Below, piece by piece: positions 27,760 to 36,840 of a stretch of DNA of 64,000 bases. The stretch's first letter is position 1. Each line of letters opens with the position of its first letter. This stretch comes from Serratia proteamaculans (lineage in GTDB: Bacteria > Pseudomonadota > Gammaproteobacteria > Enterobacterales > Enterobacteriaceae). The notes below the pieces were generated by a model. That model saw nothing but the letters and a program-made list of their open reading frames with translations. It had not been told where the DNA came from and made no database searches. Location of the stretch: assembly GCF_008830365.1 (NCBI RefSeq), contig NZ_WBKI01000001.1:372001-436000 (forward strand), in the 5' to 3' direction. The translations under genes and the position numbers were made by a program.

Positions 27760-29043
27760 ATGAGTACGATTTCTCCCGATTCAGGCACGCTGGTTTCCGC
27801 CCAGCCGGGCAAATGGAACAAGACTGACACCGTCTGGATGTTCGGTCTCTATGCCACTGCGGTGGGGGCAGGTACGTTGTTTCTGCCGATCAACGCCGGC
27901 TTAAACGGCCCACTGGTGCTGTTGTTGATGGCACTGTTTGCCTTCCCACTGACTTATTTACCGCACCGTGCCCTGAGCCGCTTTGTGCTTTCCGGCTCCA
28001 GCCGCGACGGCAATATCCATGATGTGGTGGTCGAGCACTTTGGCGTGCTGGCCGGAAAAATCATCATGGTGCTGTACCTGATGGCGTTCTTCCCGATCGT
28101 GCTGGTGTACAGCATTTCGATCACCAACGCGCTGGACAGCTTCCTGACTCATCAGTTTCGCCTGACGCCGCTGCCACGCATCTGGCTGAGCCTGGCGGTG
28201 GTGGTGGTGTTGAATCTGGTACTGCTGCGCGGTAAAGATGCCATCGTTTCGGCGATGGGCATGCTGGTGTTCCCGTTGTTGGTATTTTTGATGGGCATCT
28301 CGCTGTACCTGATGCCGACCTGGCAAACCGCCAACTTCGTCAGTGGCCTGGCCAACACTCAGTTCAGCAGCCCGGATCTGTGGCATTCGTTGTGGCTGGC
28401 CGTGCCGGTGATGGTGTTTTCTTTTAGCCATGCGCCGATCATTTCGTCCTTCGCCTCGACCCAAAAAAGCCTGTATGGCGAGCTGGCTGAACGCCGCTGT
28501 GCGCGTATCATGCGCTACAGCTATGTGTTGATCTGCGTTACCGTGTTGTTCTTTGTCCTCAGTTGTGTGCTGAGCCTGTCCCACGAAGAAATGCAGCAGG
28601 CGAAAGATCAAAACATTACCGTGCTGACCACGCTGGCGAACAAATTCTCCAACCCGCTGATCGCCTATTTGGGGCCGATGATGGCGATGCTTGCAATGGC
28701 CAAGTCCTATCTGGGCACCTCACTCGGGGTGACCGAAGGGGCGACCAGCCTGATTGACGGCCTGACGCGCGCCGTCGGCAAACCGTTAAGTTCGCGTATT
28801 ACGCACCGAATTTCCGCCGTGTTGTTGTTCCTGCTGACCTGGGCGGCAACGGTCTGGAACCCAAGTGCACTGCATATTATTGAAACCATCAGCGGCCCGC
28901 TGATCGCGGCGATCCTGTTTATTTTACCGATGTATGCGGTACGTGCTGTGCCTGCCATGCGTCGCTACCGTGCGCTGAGCAACGTCTTCGTGCTGGTGAT
29001 GGGCCTGATTGCGCTGTCGGCGCTGATTTACGGCCTGATTTAA
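27760..29043 (+). CDS. SdaC-like serine/HAAAP-family amino acid permease
   Basis: Inner membrane proton-coupled amino acid transporter (427 residues, about eleven helices). It closely follows E. coli SdaC: WNKTDTVWMFGLYATAVGAGTLFLPINAG at the start, VFSFSHAPIISSFA in the middle and ETISGPLIAAILFILPMYAVRAVPAMRRY near the end. Serine is the likely substrate, with threonine possible. No serine deaminase gene is adjacent. The start at 27760 (MSTISPDS) is chosen over an upstream ATG without conservation. Confidence 0.85.
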   Translation: MSTISPDSGTLVSAQPGKWNKTDTVWMFGLYATAVGAGTLFLPINAGLNGPLVLLLMALFAFPLTYLPHRALSRFVLSGSSRDGNIHDVVVEHFGVLAGKIIMVLYLMAFFPIVLVYSISITNALDSFLTHQFRLTPLPRIWLSLAVVVVLNLVLLRGKDAIVSAMGMLVFPLLVFLMGISLYLMPTWQTANFVSGLANTQFSSPDLWHSLWLAVPVMVFSFSHAPIISSFASTQKSLYGELAERRCARIMRYSYVLICVTVLFFVLSCVLSLSHEEMQQAKDQNITVLTTLANKFSNPLIAYLGPMMAMLAMAKSYLGTSLGVTEGATSLIDGLTRAVGKPLSSRITHRISAVLLFLLTWAATVWNPSALHIIETISGPLIAAILFILPMYAVRAVPAMRRYRALSNVFVLVMGLIALSALIYGLI

Positions 29044-29049
29044 CCTGTG

Positions 29050-29073
29050 TGGCGCGCCGAAACTGGCGCGCCA
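29050..29073 (+). terminator. Hairpin after the serine-type permease
   Basis: Stem GGCGCGCC / GGCGCGCC around a short A-rich loop, followed by ATCTTGCTGCTG; the T-run is poor, so termination is less certain. Confidence 0.55.
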
Positions 29074-29131
29074 TCTTGCTGCTGTTCACATCCCTTTTCA
29101 ATTAAGCGAAAACTCGACCGGCGTTCTCTTT

Positions 29132-29150
29132 GATAATGGGAGCAATTCTC
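29132..29150 (+). promoter_or_regulatory. Fur-like box upstream of the lone binding protein
   Basis: GATAATGGGAGCAATTCTC matches the Fur consensus at about 13 of 19 positions, and a second overlapping half (TCATTATT) follows. It lies about 43 bp upstream of the start codon. Confidence 0.5.
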
Positions 29151-29192
29151 ATTATTATTTCTGGATTAATTTCCAACGCTAAGGAGTTTTAC

Positions 29193-30326
29193 GTGCACCG
29201 TCGAATAACCCTGCTGGCTTTGGCCTGCGCCTGTGGTTTGTCTGCCCGGGCGATGGCAACCACTTATCCACTGACACTGACCGATACCGCCGGACAGACG
29301 GTAACGATTAAACAAGAGCCGAAACGCATCGTGGTGCAGGACGGGCGCGATATTCTGACGCTAGCCTTGCTGGACCGTGCCGATCCCTTTACCCGGCTGG
29401 TGGCGTGGAACAACCTGCTGAAGAAAAGTGATGGCGAAACCTGGAAAATCTTGCAGAGTAAATGGCCTGAAGCGAACAACATTATCGATATGGGGTTCAG
29501 CGACAAAGGCGAGATCAACCTCGAAAGCGTGATCGCCAAACATCCCGACCTGATGGTGGCGCAACTGCGCTCCAAACCCTCACTGAGCCAGACCGGCGTA
29601 CTCGACAAGTTGCAAGCGTTGAATATTCCGGTGCTGTTTATCGACACCATGCTCAAGCCGGTGGAAAATACGCCGAAAAGCATTAGCTTGCTGGGGGAAA
29701 CCCTGAACCGTGAGAGTGAAGCGAAACAGTACACTGATTTTTATCAGCAGCACTATCAGAGCATCCTCGACAAAACCAAAACGGTAGAGCCAAAGCCCCT
29801 GGTGTTTATTGAAGCCAAAGCCGGCCTGAATGGGCTTGAGTCTTGCTGTTTCACCCATGCGCACGTGGGTTGGGGTGGGATGATCGAGGCGATAGGGGCA
29901 CGCAATGTCGGTTCTGCACTGTTGCCGGGCGCGACCGGTGACGTCTCGCTGGAAAAAGTGATCAGCATGAAGCCGGACGCCTATATTGTTTCCGGTTCCC
30001 AATGGGCCAGCAAAACCAACGCTGCGGTGCCCTTTGGCTATGGTGTGACGCAACAGCAGGTGGATGACGCTTTCAATCGCATGAAGCAGCGCCCGGGCTT
30101 TGCTCAGGTCTCGGCGGTGAAAGATGGCCGCTTCTACGGCATTTACCACAATTTCTACAACCACCCGTACAATATTGTCGGGCTGGAGTATTTGGCGAAA
30201 TTTATCTATCCAAATCAGTTCAAGGATTTGGATCCGGCGAAAACCTACAGTGAGATCCTCAGTCGTTTTACCGAAGTACCGGAAGGTAAGGGGATTTTGG
30301 GCGCACAGGCCCCGGCAGGTAAATAG
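29193..30326 (+). CDS. Periplasmic iron-siderophore/cobalamin-type binding protein, lone gene
   Basis: TroA/BtuF-like periplasmic binding protein of 377 residues with a signal peptide ending near ARAMA. Internal features are KRIVVQDGRDILTL near 45, an EAKAGLNGLESCCFTHAHVGWGGMIEAIGARN segment with a CC pair near 220 and the C-terminal YHNFYNHPYNIVGLEYLAKFIYPNQF seen in iron-complex binding proteins. The GTG at 29193 is preceded by AAGGAG at the right distance and gives a clean signal peptide. There is no permease or ATPase gene next to it. The exact ligand is unknown; the Fur-like box suggests an iron chelate. Confidence 0.82.
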   Translation: MHRRITLLALACACGLSARAMATTYPLTLTDTAGQTVTIKQEPKRIVVQDGRDILTLALLDRADPFTRLVAWNNLLKKSDGETWKILQSKWPEANNIIDMGFSDKGEINLESVIAKHPDLMVAQLRSKPSLSQTGVLDKLQALNIPVLFIDTMLKPVENTPKSISLLGETLNRESEAKQYTDFYQQHYQSILDKTKTVEPKPLVFIEAKAGLNGLESCCFTHAHVGWGGMIEAIGARNVGSALLPGATGDVSLEKVISMKPDAYIVSGSQWASKTNAAVPFGYGVTQQQVDDAFNRMKQRPGFAQVSAVKDGRFYGIYHNFYNHPYNIVGLEYLAKFIYPNQFKDLDPAKTYSEILSRFTEVPEGKGILGAQAPAGK

Positions 30327-30332
30327 TGAAGT

Positions 30333-30364
30333 GGGCGCGATTCATTCATTATCGCGCCCGTTTA
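30333..30364. terminator. Terminator between the binding protein and marC
   Basis: Perfect 8-bp stem GGGCGCGA / TCGCGCCC with an 11-nt loop followed by GTTTAAT, between convergent genes. Confidence 0.75.
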
Positions 30365-30369
30365 ATCGG

Positions 30370-31059
30370 TCAGGCAACGGCTGGCGTATAGGTCGAGATG
30401 ATCTCCAGGATGCCGTTGATAATAAACTGTACGCCCATACACACCAGCAGGAAGCCCATCAGGCGTGAGATTGCCTCAATGCCGCTTTGACCCACTAAAC
30501 GCATGATTGCACCGGAGCTGCGCAGGCAGGCCCACAAAATCAGGGCGACCGACAGGAAGATCGCTACCGGTGCGACCAGCAGCACCCAGTGTGCAAATCC
30601 CAGCGTATTTTCTTTAACGCTCGAGGCCGAACTGATGATCATCGCAATGGTACCGGGGCCGGCGGTGCTGGGCATCGCCAAGGGGACAAAGGCGATATTG
30701 GCCGAGGTTTTCTTACGCAACTCATTGCTTTTGCTTTCAACCTCGGGAGCCTCATCCGCACTTTGCTGCGGGAACAGCATACGAAAGCCGATAAACGCCA
30801 CAATCAACCCACCGGCGATCCGTAAGCCGGGAATCGAGATACCGAAGGTGTTCATCACCAACTGGCCGGCATAGAACGCCACCGTCATGATGAAGAACAC
30901 GTAAACCGATGCCATCAACGATTGCTGGTTGCGTTCTTCGCGGGTCATATTGCCCGACAGCCCGAGCAACAGCGCGACGGTGGTCAGCGGGTTGGCCAGT
31001 GGCAGCAGCAGTACCAAGCCCAGACCGATGGCCTGGATTAACTGCAAAATACTTGTCAT
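30370..31059 (-). CDS. marC: MarC family inner membrane protein
   Basis: Integral membrane protein of 229 residues (about six helices) of the UPF0056/MarC family. It matches E. coli MarC closely, including [55 protein letters not shown] and [28 protein letters not shown]. Despite the name, no role in antibiotic resistance has been shown. marRAB, which is divergent from marC in E. coli, is absent here. Confidence 0.9.
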   Translation of the reverse strand: MTSILQLIQAIGLGLVLLLPLANPLTTVALLLGLSGNMTREERNQQSLMASVYVFFIMTVAFYAGQLVMNTFGISIPGLRIAGGLIVAFIGFRMLFPQQSADEAPEVESKSNELRKKTSANIAFVPLAMPSTAGPGTIAMIISSASSVKENTLGFAHWVLLVAPVAIFLSVALILWACLRSSGAIMRLVGQSGIEAISRLMGFLLVCMGVQFIINGILEIISTYTPAVA

Positions 31060-31447
31060 AACGCAAACTCCCTGTTTTCAGTCAAAAGCGCGGCGCAGCT
31101 TATTGCCTGGTTTGCCCTGCAAGTCGCGGCAGCAATATGAGACTAAAGGTTAAAATAAAATGGTTTTTTGCAACATCAACCCGGACTCTGCCGTTAGTGG
31201 CATCAGAATAGCGGGAGTGGGGGATCTTCGCCATAGCTGATTTTTGAGTGGAAAATGCATCGGGAGCCCGTTGAACCAACGTCGGCAATCTTTTTTCCTG
31301 CGCTTACCTTGGTGGTTTTGCCTGAGATTTTTGTTTTTTATGGCGCTTTGGCGCTGTGCCGGCCCCGAGAAGGGCCTATTTCGCATTAATTGCCACGATC
31401 CCCATAGACAGAGGCCTACCATAGGCGCGCTTTAAATAATAACGAGT
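31060..31447. other. 388-bp gap between marC and the next gene, no supported gene
   Basis: Short open frames occur on both strands but lack ribosome-binding sites, start well upstream of any conserved feature and have no recognisable protein pattern. It should contain the divergent marC promoter and the promoter of the unknown membrane protein. I see no terminator, tRNA or repeat. Confidence 0.5.
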
Positions 31448-32077
31448 ATGACTATGAAACATGATCTGCAAATTATACTGGGGAAAGTAAGTCGTTTTCT
31501 GCTTTATAGCCTGTTACTGGCCGGCTTGATGGGGCTGATTTTTATCGATGTGCATTGGCTGCATAACTTTGTCTACGAAACCTCTTTAACTGAAATAGCC
31601 CAGGAGCTGATGCTTGCGACTATCTCATCCTGCTTTTTCATTGCGGCATGTCGGCAACCCACTTACCGACCGGCGTGGATGTTGGTGAGCGGGTTTTTCC
31701 TGTGCATGCTGATTCGTGAGATGGATTTTGCTTTCGATATGCTCTGGCATGGCGCCTGGATGTGGTTTGCCCTGGCGGTTACGCTAATTTGTCTGGGGTA
31801 TGCGTCACGTCATGTCGCTGCCACCATGCAGGGCCTGGTGCATTTTGTGACGCACCCGAGCTACGGCATGATGTGTGCTGGTCTGCTGTGCATTTTGGTG
31901 TTCTCGCGCCTGTTTGGCATGAATTTACTGTGGCAGACATTGATGATCGATGGTTACAACCGGGTGGTGAAGAATATGGTTGAAGAGGGGTGTGAACTCC
32001 TGGGGTATACCTTCTGCTTGATTGCCACCCTGAGTTACCTGAAAGGCTCTTTATCGTCATGCAAGGTAGATATTTGA
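31448..32077 (+). CDS. Unknown polytopic membrane protein
   Basis: A 209-residue protein I do not recognise. It has about six hydrophobic segments (approximately 14-34, 50-66, 72-90, 98-114, 133-152 and 180-196). Polar residues cluster in the REMDFAFDMLWHGAWMW and NMVEEGCELLGY segments, within or next to helices. No enzyme motif is visible. Alternative start two codons downstream (MKHDLQ). It stands alone between marC and thrS; in E. coli this region has different genes. Codon use resembles its neighbours. Confidence 0.7.
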   Translation: MTMKHDLQIILGKVSRFLLYSLLLAGLMGLIFIDVHWLHNFVYETSLTEIAQELMLATISSCFFIAACRQPTYRPAWMLVSGFFLCMLIREMDFAFDMLWHGAWMWFALAVTLICLGYASRHVAATMQGLVHFVTHPSYGMMCAGLLCILVFSRLFGMNLLWQTLMIDGYNRVVKNMVEEGCELLGYTFCLIATLSYLKGSLSSCKVDI

Positions 32078-32181
32078 TGAGCGCGTTTGAATTGCAGTTT
32101 ATTTATCCGAAACATTTTTAGTGATAGTATCCACTTAGCCAAATATGGCTGTGAAGGTATGCTTTTCATTCTGTGTACCAG

Positions 32182-32226
32182 GTTAGGTATCAATCTGGCA
32201 ATTGTGGGCGAGATCTGAAACCTAAC
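32182..32226 (+). promoter_or_regulatory. Upstream stem of the thrS leader
   Basis: GTTAGGT (32182-32188) is perfectly complementary to ACCTAAC (32220-32226), enclosing 31 nt. It corresponds in position to the upstream stem (domain 4) of the E. coli thrS operator. Confidence 0.5.
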
Positions 32227-32259
32227 TGACTAAATCCCAATCCAATTTTCGTACTGCAT

Positions 32260-32280
32260 GTGATCTGTCGTGTGGGTCAC
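32260..32280 (+). promoter_or_regulatory. thrS: thrS translational operator, tRNA-Thr anticodon-like hairpin
   Basis: GTGATC / GGTCAC form a 6-bp stem (one T-G pair) around a 9-nt loop TGTCGTGTG containing CGT, the anticodon of one threonine tRNA. It ends 22 nt before the thrS ATG. E. coli ThrRS represses its own translation by binding such a hairpin. Confidence 0.7.
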
Positions 32281-32302
32281 CACTGTAGATAAGGAATTAT
32301 TA

Positions 32303-34231
32303 ATGCCTGTTATTACTCTTCCTGATGGAAGTCAGCGTCATTTCGAAAACCCTGTTTCCCCCCTCGATGTTGCCCTTGATATCGGCCCTGGTCTGGCGAA
32401 AGCCTGTATTGCCGGCCGTGTGAACGGCGAATTGGTTGATGCTGGCGATCTGATCGAGTCAGATGCGCAATTGGCGATCATCACCATCAAGGACGCCGAA
32501 GGCCTGGAAATCATGCGCCATTCTTGTGCGCACCTGTTGGGCCATGCGATCAAACAACTGTGGCCAGACACCAAAATGGCCATCGGCCCAGTGATCGACA
32601 ACGGTTTCTACTATGACGTTGATATTGACCGCACCCTGACGCAGGAAGACCTGGATCTGCTGGAAAAGCGGATGCACGAGTTGGCCGACAAAGATTACGA
32701 CGTCATCAAGAAAAAGGTGAGCTGGCAAGAAGCTCGCGATACCTTTGCTGCGCGTGGTGAAAACTACAAAGTGGCGATTCTGGATGAAAACATCAGCCAT
32801 GACGACCGTCCTGGCCTGTATCACCACGAAGAATATGTCGACATGTGCCGCGGCCCGCACGTACCGAACATGCGTTTCTGTCATCACTTCAAACTGCAGA
32901 AAACGTCGGGCGCTTACTGGCGTGGCGACAGCAAGAACAAAATGCTGCAGCGTATCTACGGTACTGCCTGGGCAGACAAGAAACAGCTGAATGCTTACCT
33001 GCAGCGTCTGGAAGAGGCTGCCAAGCGCGATCACCGCAAGATTGGCAAGCAGCTCGACCTGTACCATATGCAGGAAGAAGCACCGGGCATGGTGTTCTGG
33101 CACAACGACGGCTGGACTATTTTCCGCGAGCTGGAAGCCTTTGTGCGCATGAAGCTCAAAGAGTACCAGTATCAGGAAGTAAAAGGGCCATTTATGATGG
33201 ACCGTGTGCTGTGGGAAAAAACCGGCCACTGGGAAAACTATAAAGACGCCATGTTCACTACCTCGTCGGAAAACCGCGAGTATTGCATCAAGCCAATGAA
33301 CTGCCCGGGTCACGTGCAGATCTTCAACCAGGGCCTGAAGTCTTACCGCGATTTACCGCTGCGTATGGGCGAGTTCGGCAGTTGCCACCGTAACGAGCCT
33401 TCGGGTTCTCTGCATGGCCTGATGCGCGTGCGTGGTTTCACTCAGGATGACGCCCATATCTTCTGTACTGAAGAGCAGGTGCGTGCTGAAGTGAATGAAT
33501 GCATCAGAATGGTCTATGATGTGTACGGCACCTTTGGCTTCGACAAGATTGCGGTGAAACTGTCCACCCGTCCTGAGAAGCGCATCGGTACTGACGATAT
33601 GTGGACCCGTGCGGAAGAGGATCTGGCTGCGGCGCTGACTGAAAACGGGATTCCGTTTGAATATCAGCCGGGTGAGGGGGCCTTCTACGGACCAAAAATT
33701 GAATTTACTCTGCATGATTGTTTGGATCGTGCATGGCAATGTGGTACCGTGCAGCTCGATTTCTTCTTACCGGGCCGTTTAGGCGCATCGTATGTTGGCG
33801 AAAACAACGATCGCGTGGTCCCGGTAATGATTCACCGTGCTATTTTGGGCTCCATGGAGCGTTTCATCGGTATCCTTACCGAAGAATACGCAGGGTTCTA
33901 CCCAACCTGGATTGCTCCGGTACAGGTGGTGGTGATGAATATCACCGACAGCCAGTCTGATTATGTCCAGCAATTGACCAAAAAATTGCAGGACGCAGGT
34001 ATTCGCGTTAAAGCGGACTTGAGAAATGAGAAGATTGGCTTTAAAATTCGCGAACATACTTTACGACGGGTTCCATACATGTTGGTGTGCGGTGATAAAG
34101 AGGTCGAATCAGGCAAAGTTGCCGTTCGTACCCGCCGTGGCAAAGACCTGGGAAGCCTGGACGTAAACGAAGTCGTAGACAAGCTGCTAAAAGAGATTCG
34201 CAGCCGTAGTCTTCATCAACTGGAGGAATAA
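32303..34231 (+). CDS. thrS: Threonyl-tRNA synthetase
   Basis: Class II synthetase of 642 residues, the same length as E. coli. Order: TGS domain (1-61), editing domain with HSCAHLLGH zinc-like motif (about 72-80) and the editing DMCRGPHVP cysteine near 182, catalytic core with [10 protein letters not shown] (motif with a zinc-binding Cys), [13 protein letters not shown], and the C-terminal anticodon domain (about 535-642). The ATG at 32303 follows AAGGAA and gives the family N-terminus [14 protein letters not shown]. First gene of the translation cluster and overlapped by the infC ribosome-binding site at its 3' end. Confidence 0.98.
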   Translation: MPVITLPDGSQRHFENPVSPLDVALDIGPGLAKACIAGRVNGELVDAGDLIESDAQLAIITIKDAEGLEIMRHSCAHLLGHAIKQLWPDTKMAIGPVIDNGFYYDVDIDRTLTQEDLDLLEKRMHELADKDYDVIKKKVSWQEARDTFAARGENYKVAILDENISHDDRPGLYHHEEYVDMCRGPHVPNMRFCHHFKLQKTSGAYWRGDSKNKMLQRIYGTAWADKKQLNAYLQRLEEAAKRDHRKIGKQLDLYHMQEEAPGMVFWHNDGWTIFRELEAFVRMKLKEYQYQEVKGPFMMDRVLWEKTGHWENYKDAMFTTSSENREYCIKPMNCPGHVQIFNQGLKSYRDLPLRMGEFGSCHRNEPSGSLHGLMRVRGFTQDDAHIFCTEEQVRAEVNECIRMVYDVYGTFGFDKIAVKLSTRPEKRIGTDDMWTRAEEDLAAALTENGIPFEYQPGEGAFYGPKIEFTLHDCLDRAWQCGTVQLDFFLPGRLGASYVGENNDRVVPVMIHRAILGSMERFIGILTEEYAGFYPTWIAPVQVVVMNITDSQSDYVQQLTKKLQDAGIRVKADLRNEKIGFKIREHTLRRVPYMLVCGDKEVESGKVAVRTRRGKDLGSLDVNEVVDKLLKEIRSRSLHQLEE

Positions 34232-34234
34232 AGT

Positions 34235-34786
34235 ATTAAAGGCGGAAAACGAGTTCAACCGGCGCGTCCTAATCGCATTAACAGAGAAATTCGCGCGCAA
34301 GAAGTTCGCCTAACCGGCGTCGATGGCGAGCAGATTGGTATTGTCAGTCTGAATGAAGCTCTTGAAAAAGCTGAGGAAGCGGGCGTTGATTTAGTAGAAA
34401 TCAGCCCAAATGCCGAACCGCCAGTTTGTCGAATCATGGATTACGGCAAATTCCTCTACGAGAAGAGCAAGTCGACAAAAGAACAGAAGAAGAAGCAAAA
34501 AGTTATTCAGGTCAAGGAAATCAAATTCCGTCCTGGTACCGATGATGGCGACTATCAGGTCAAACTACGCAACCTGATTCGCTTTCTGGAAGATGGCGAT
34601 AAAGCCAAAATCACCCTGCGTTTCCGTGGGCGTGAGATGGCGCACCAACAGATCGGTATGGAAGTGCTTAACCGCGTCCGTAAAGACCTGTGTGAAGATT
34701 CTGATCTGGCCATTGTCGAATCCTTCCCTACGAGGATCGAAGGCCGTCAGATGATCATGGTGCTCGCACCGAAGAAGAGGCAGTAA
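34235..34786 (+). CDS. infC: Translation initiation factor IF-3, AUU start codon
   Basis: IF-3 (183 residues; E. coli 180) binds the 30S subunit and rejects non-standard start codons. The coding frame starts at ATT with GGAGG (34222-34226) eight bases before it, and reads (M)[15 protein letters not shown], matching the E. coli N-terminus. The next ATG in frame, at 34436, would remove the whole N-terminal domain. The rare start is the basis of IF-3 autoregulation in E. coli. N-domain about 1-80, lysine-rich linker [13 protein letters not shown]-domain about 92-183. Confidence 0.96.
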   Translation: MKGGKRVQPARPNRINREIRAQEVRLTGVDGEQIGIVSLNEALEKAEEAGVDLVEISPNAEPPVCRIMDYGKFLYEKSKSTKEQKKKQKVIQVKEIKFRPGTDDGDYQVKLRNLIRFLEDGDKAKITLRFRGREMAHQQIGMEVLNRVRKDLCEDSDLAIVESFPTRIEGRQMIMVLAPKKRQ

Positions 34787-34804
34787 GGCTTCCAAGTAAT
34801 AGAA

Positions 34805-34835
34805 CCCACGCAGCGCTTGCGTTGTGTGGGCTTTA
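34805..34835 (+). promoter_or_regulatory. infC-rpmI intercistronic hairpin, likely L20 operator element
   Basis: Stem CCCACGCAGCG / TGTTGTGTGGG-type pairing (about 11 bp with two G-T pairs) followed by CTTTATT. In E. coli, L20 binds a stem in this interval plus a long-range pseudoknot to repress rpmI-rplT. It could also act as a weak terminator. Confidence 0.55.
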
Positions 34836-34860
34836 TTCGCCTCACTGATTCGTTGTTTAA

Positions 34861-35082
<222 letters not shown>

Positions 35083-35107
35083 GCCATTTTTTTTGAATCT
35101 AGAATAA

Positions 35108-35482
<375 letters not shown>

Positions 35483-35490
35483 GTCAGTTA

Positions 35491-35524
35491 TTAAAGAGGG
35501 AGCTTGCTCCCTCTTTAATCTTTG
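35491..35524 (+). terminator. Terminator after rplT
   Basis: Stem AAAGAGGGAGC / GCTCCCTCTTT closed by TT, followed by AATCTTTG. It separates the infC-rpmI-rplT unit from pheM-pheST. Confidence 0.85.
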
Positions 35525-35601
35525 TTTTCAGCTACGAATATTGACTTTTATTGACCGCCGCCGTATCACTGGTGGACAATCATCGACAAGGTAACGCAAT
35601 C

Positions 35602-35646
35602 ATGAACGCTGCTATTTTTCGTTTCTTTTTTTACTTTAGCGCCTGA
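35602..35646 (+). CDS. pheM: PheM, phenylalanyl-tRNA synthetase leader peptide
   Basis: A 14-codon leader MNAAIFRFFFYFSA containing five phenylalanines, the same as the E. coli attenuator peptide. Ribosome stalling at the Phe codons when charged tRNA-Phe is low allows an antiterminator to form and raises pheST transcription. Confidence 0.96.
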   Translation: MNAAIFRFFFYFSA

Positions 35647-35719
35647 ACTCAGGAGGCTTTGCGCGTAAGAAAAGAAACGAAAAGTAGCGCCTAAGCCTCC
35701 CCTGTGGAGGCTTTTTTGT
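35611..35719 (+). promoter_or_regulatory. pheST attenuator with protector, antiterminator and terminator stems
   Basis: Three mutually exclusive structures can be drawn. Protector: 35611-35634 inside pheM pairs with 35665-35688 over 24 bp with two G-T pairs. Antiterminator: GGAGGCTT (35652-35659) pairs with AAGCCTCC (35693-35700), extended by GCGC. Terminator: AGCCTCC / GGAGGCT (35694-35712) followed by T-run. A ribosome stalled on the Phe codons breaks the protector and favours the antiterminator. Confidence 0.88.
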
Positions 35720-35812
35720 TTTTGGCCATCTCCAGTCATTGCCGGGCTATAACTTAAAATGCTTTGGAGATGCGCTAAAGGCGTGTTCGAATAATAGATA
35801 ACAATTACTTAG

Positions 35813-36826
<1,014 letters not shown>

Positions 36827-36840
36827 GGCGGGAATATCAC

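Noticed and set aside
31150-31435. Short open frames on both strands in the marC gap
   Set aside because: No ribosome-binding site, weak start codons and no protein pattern.
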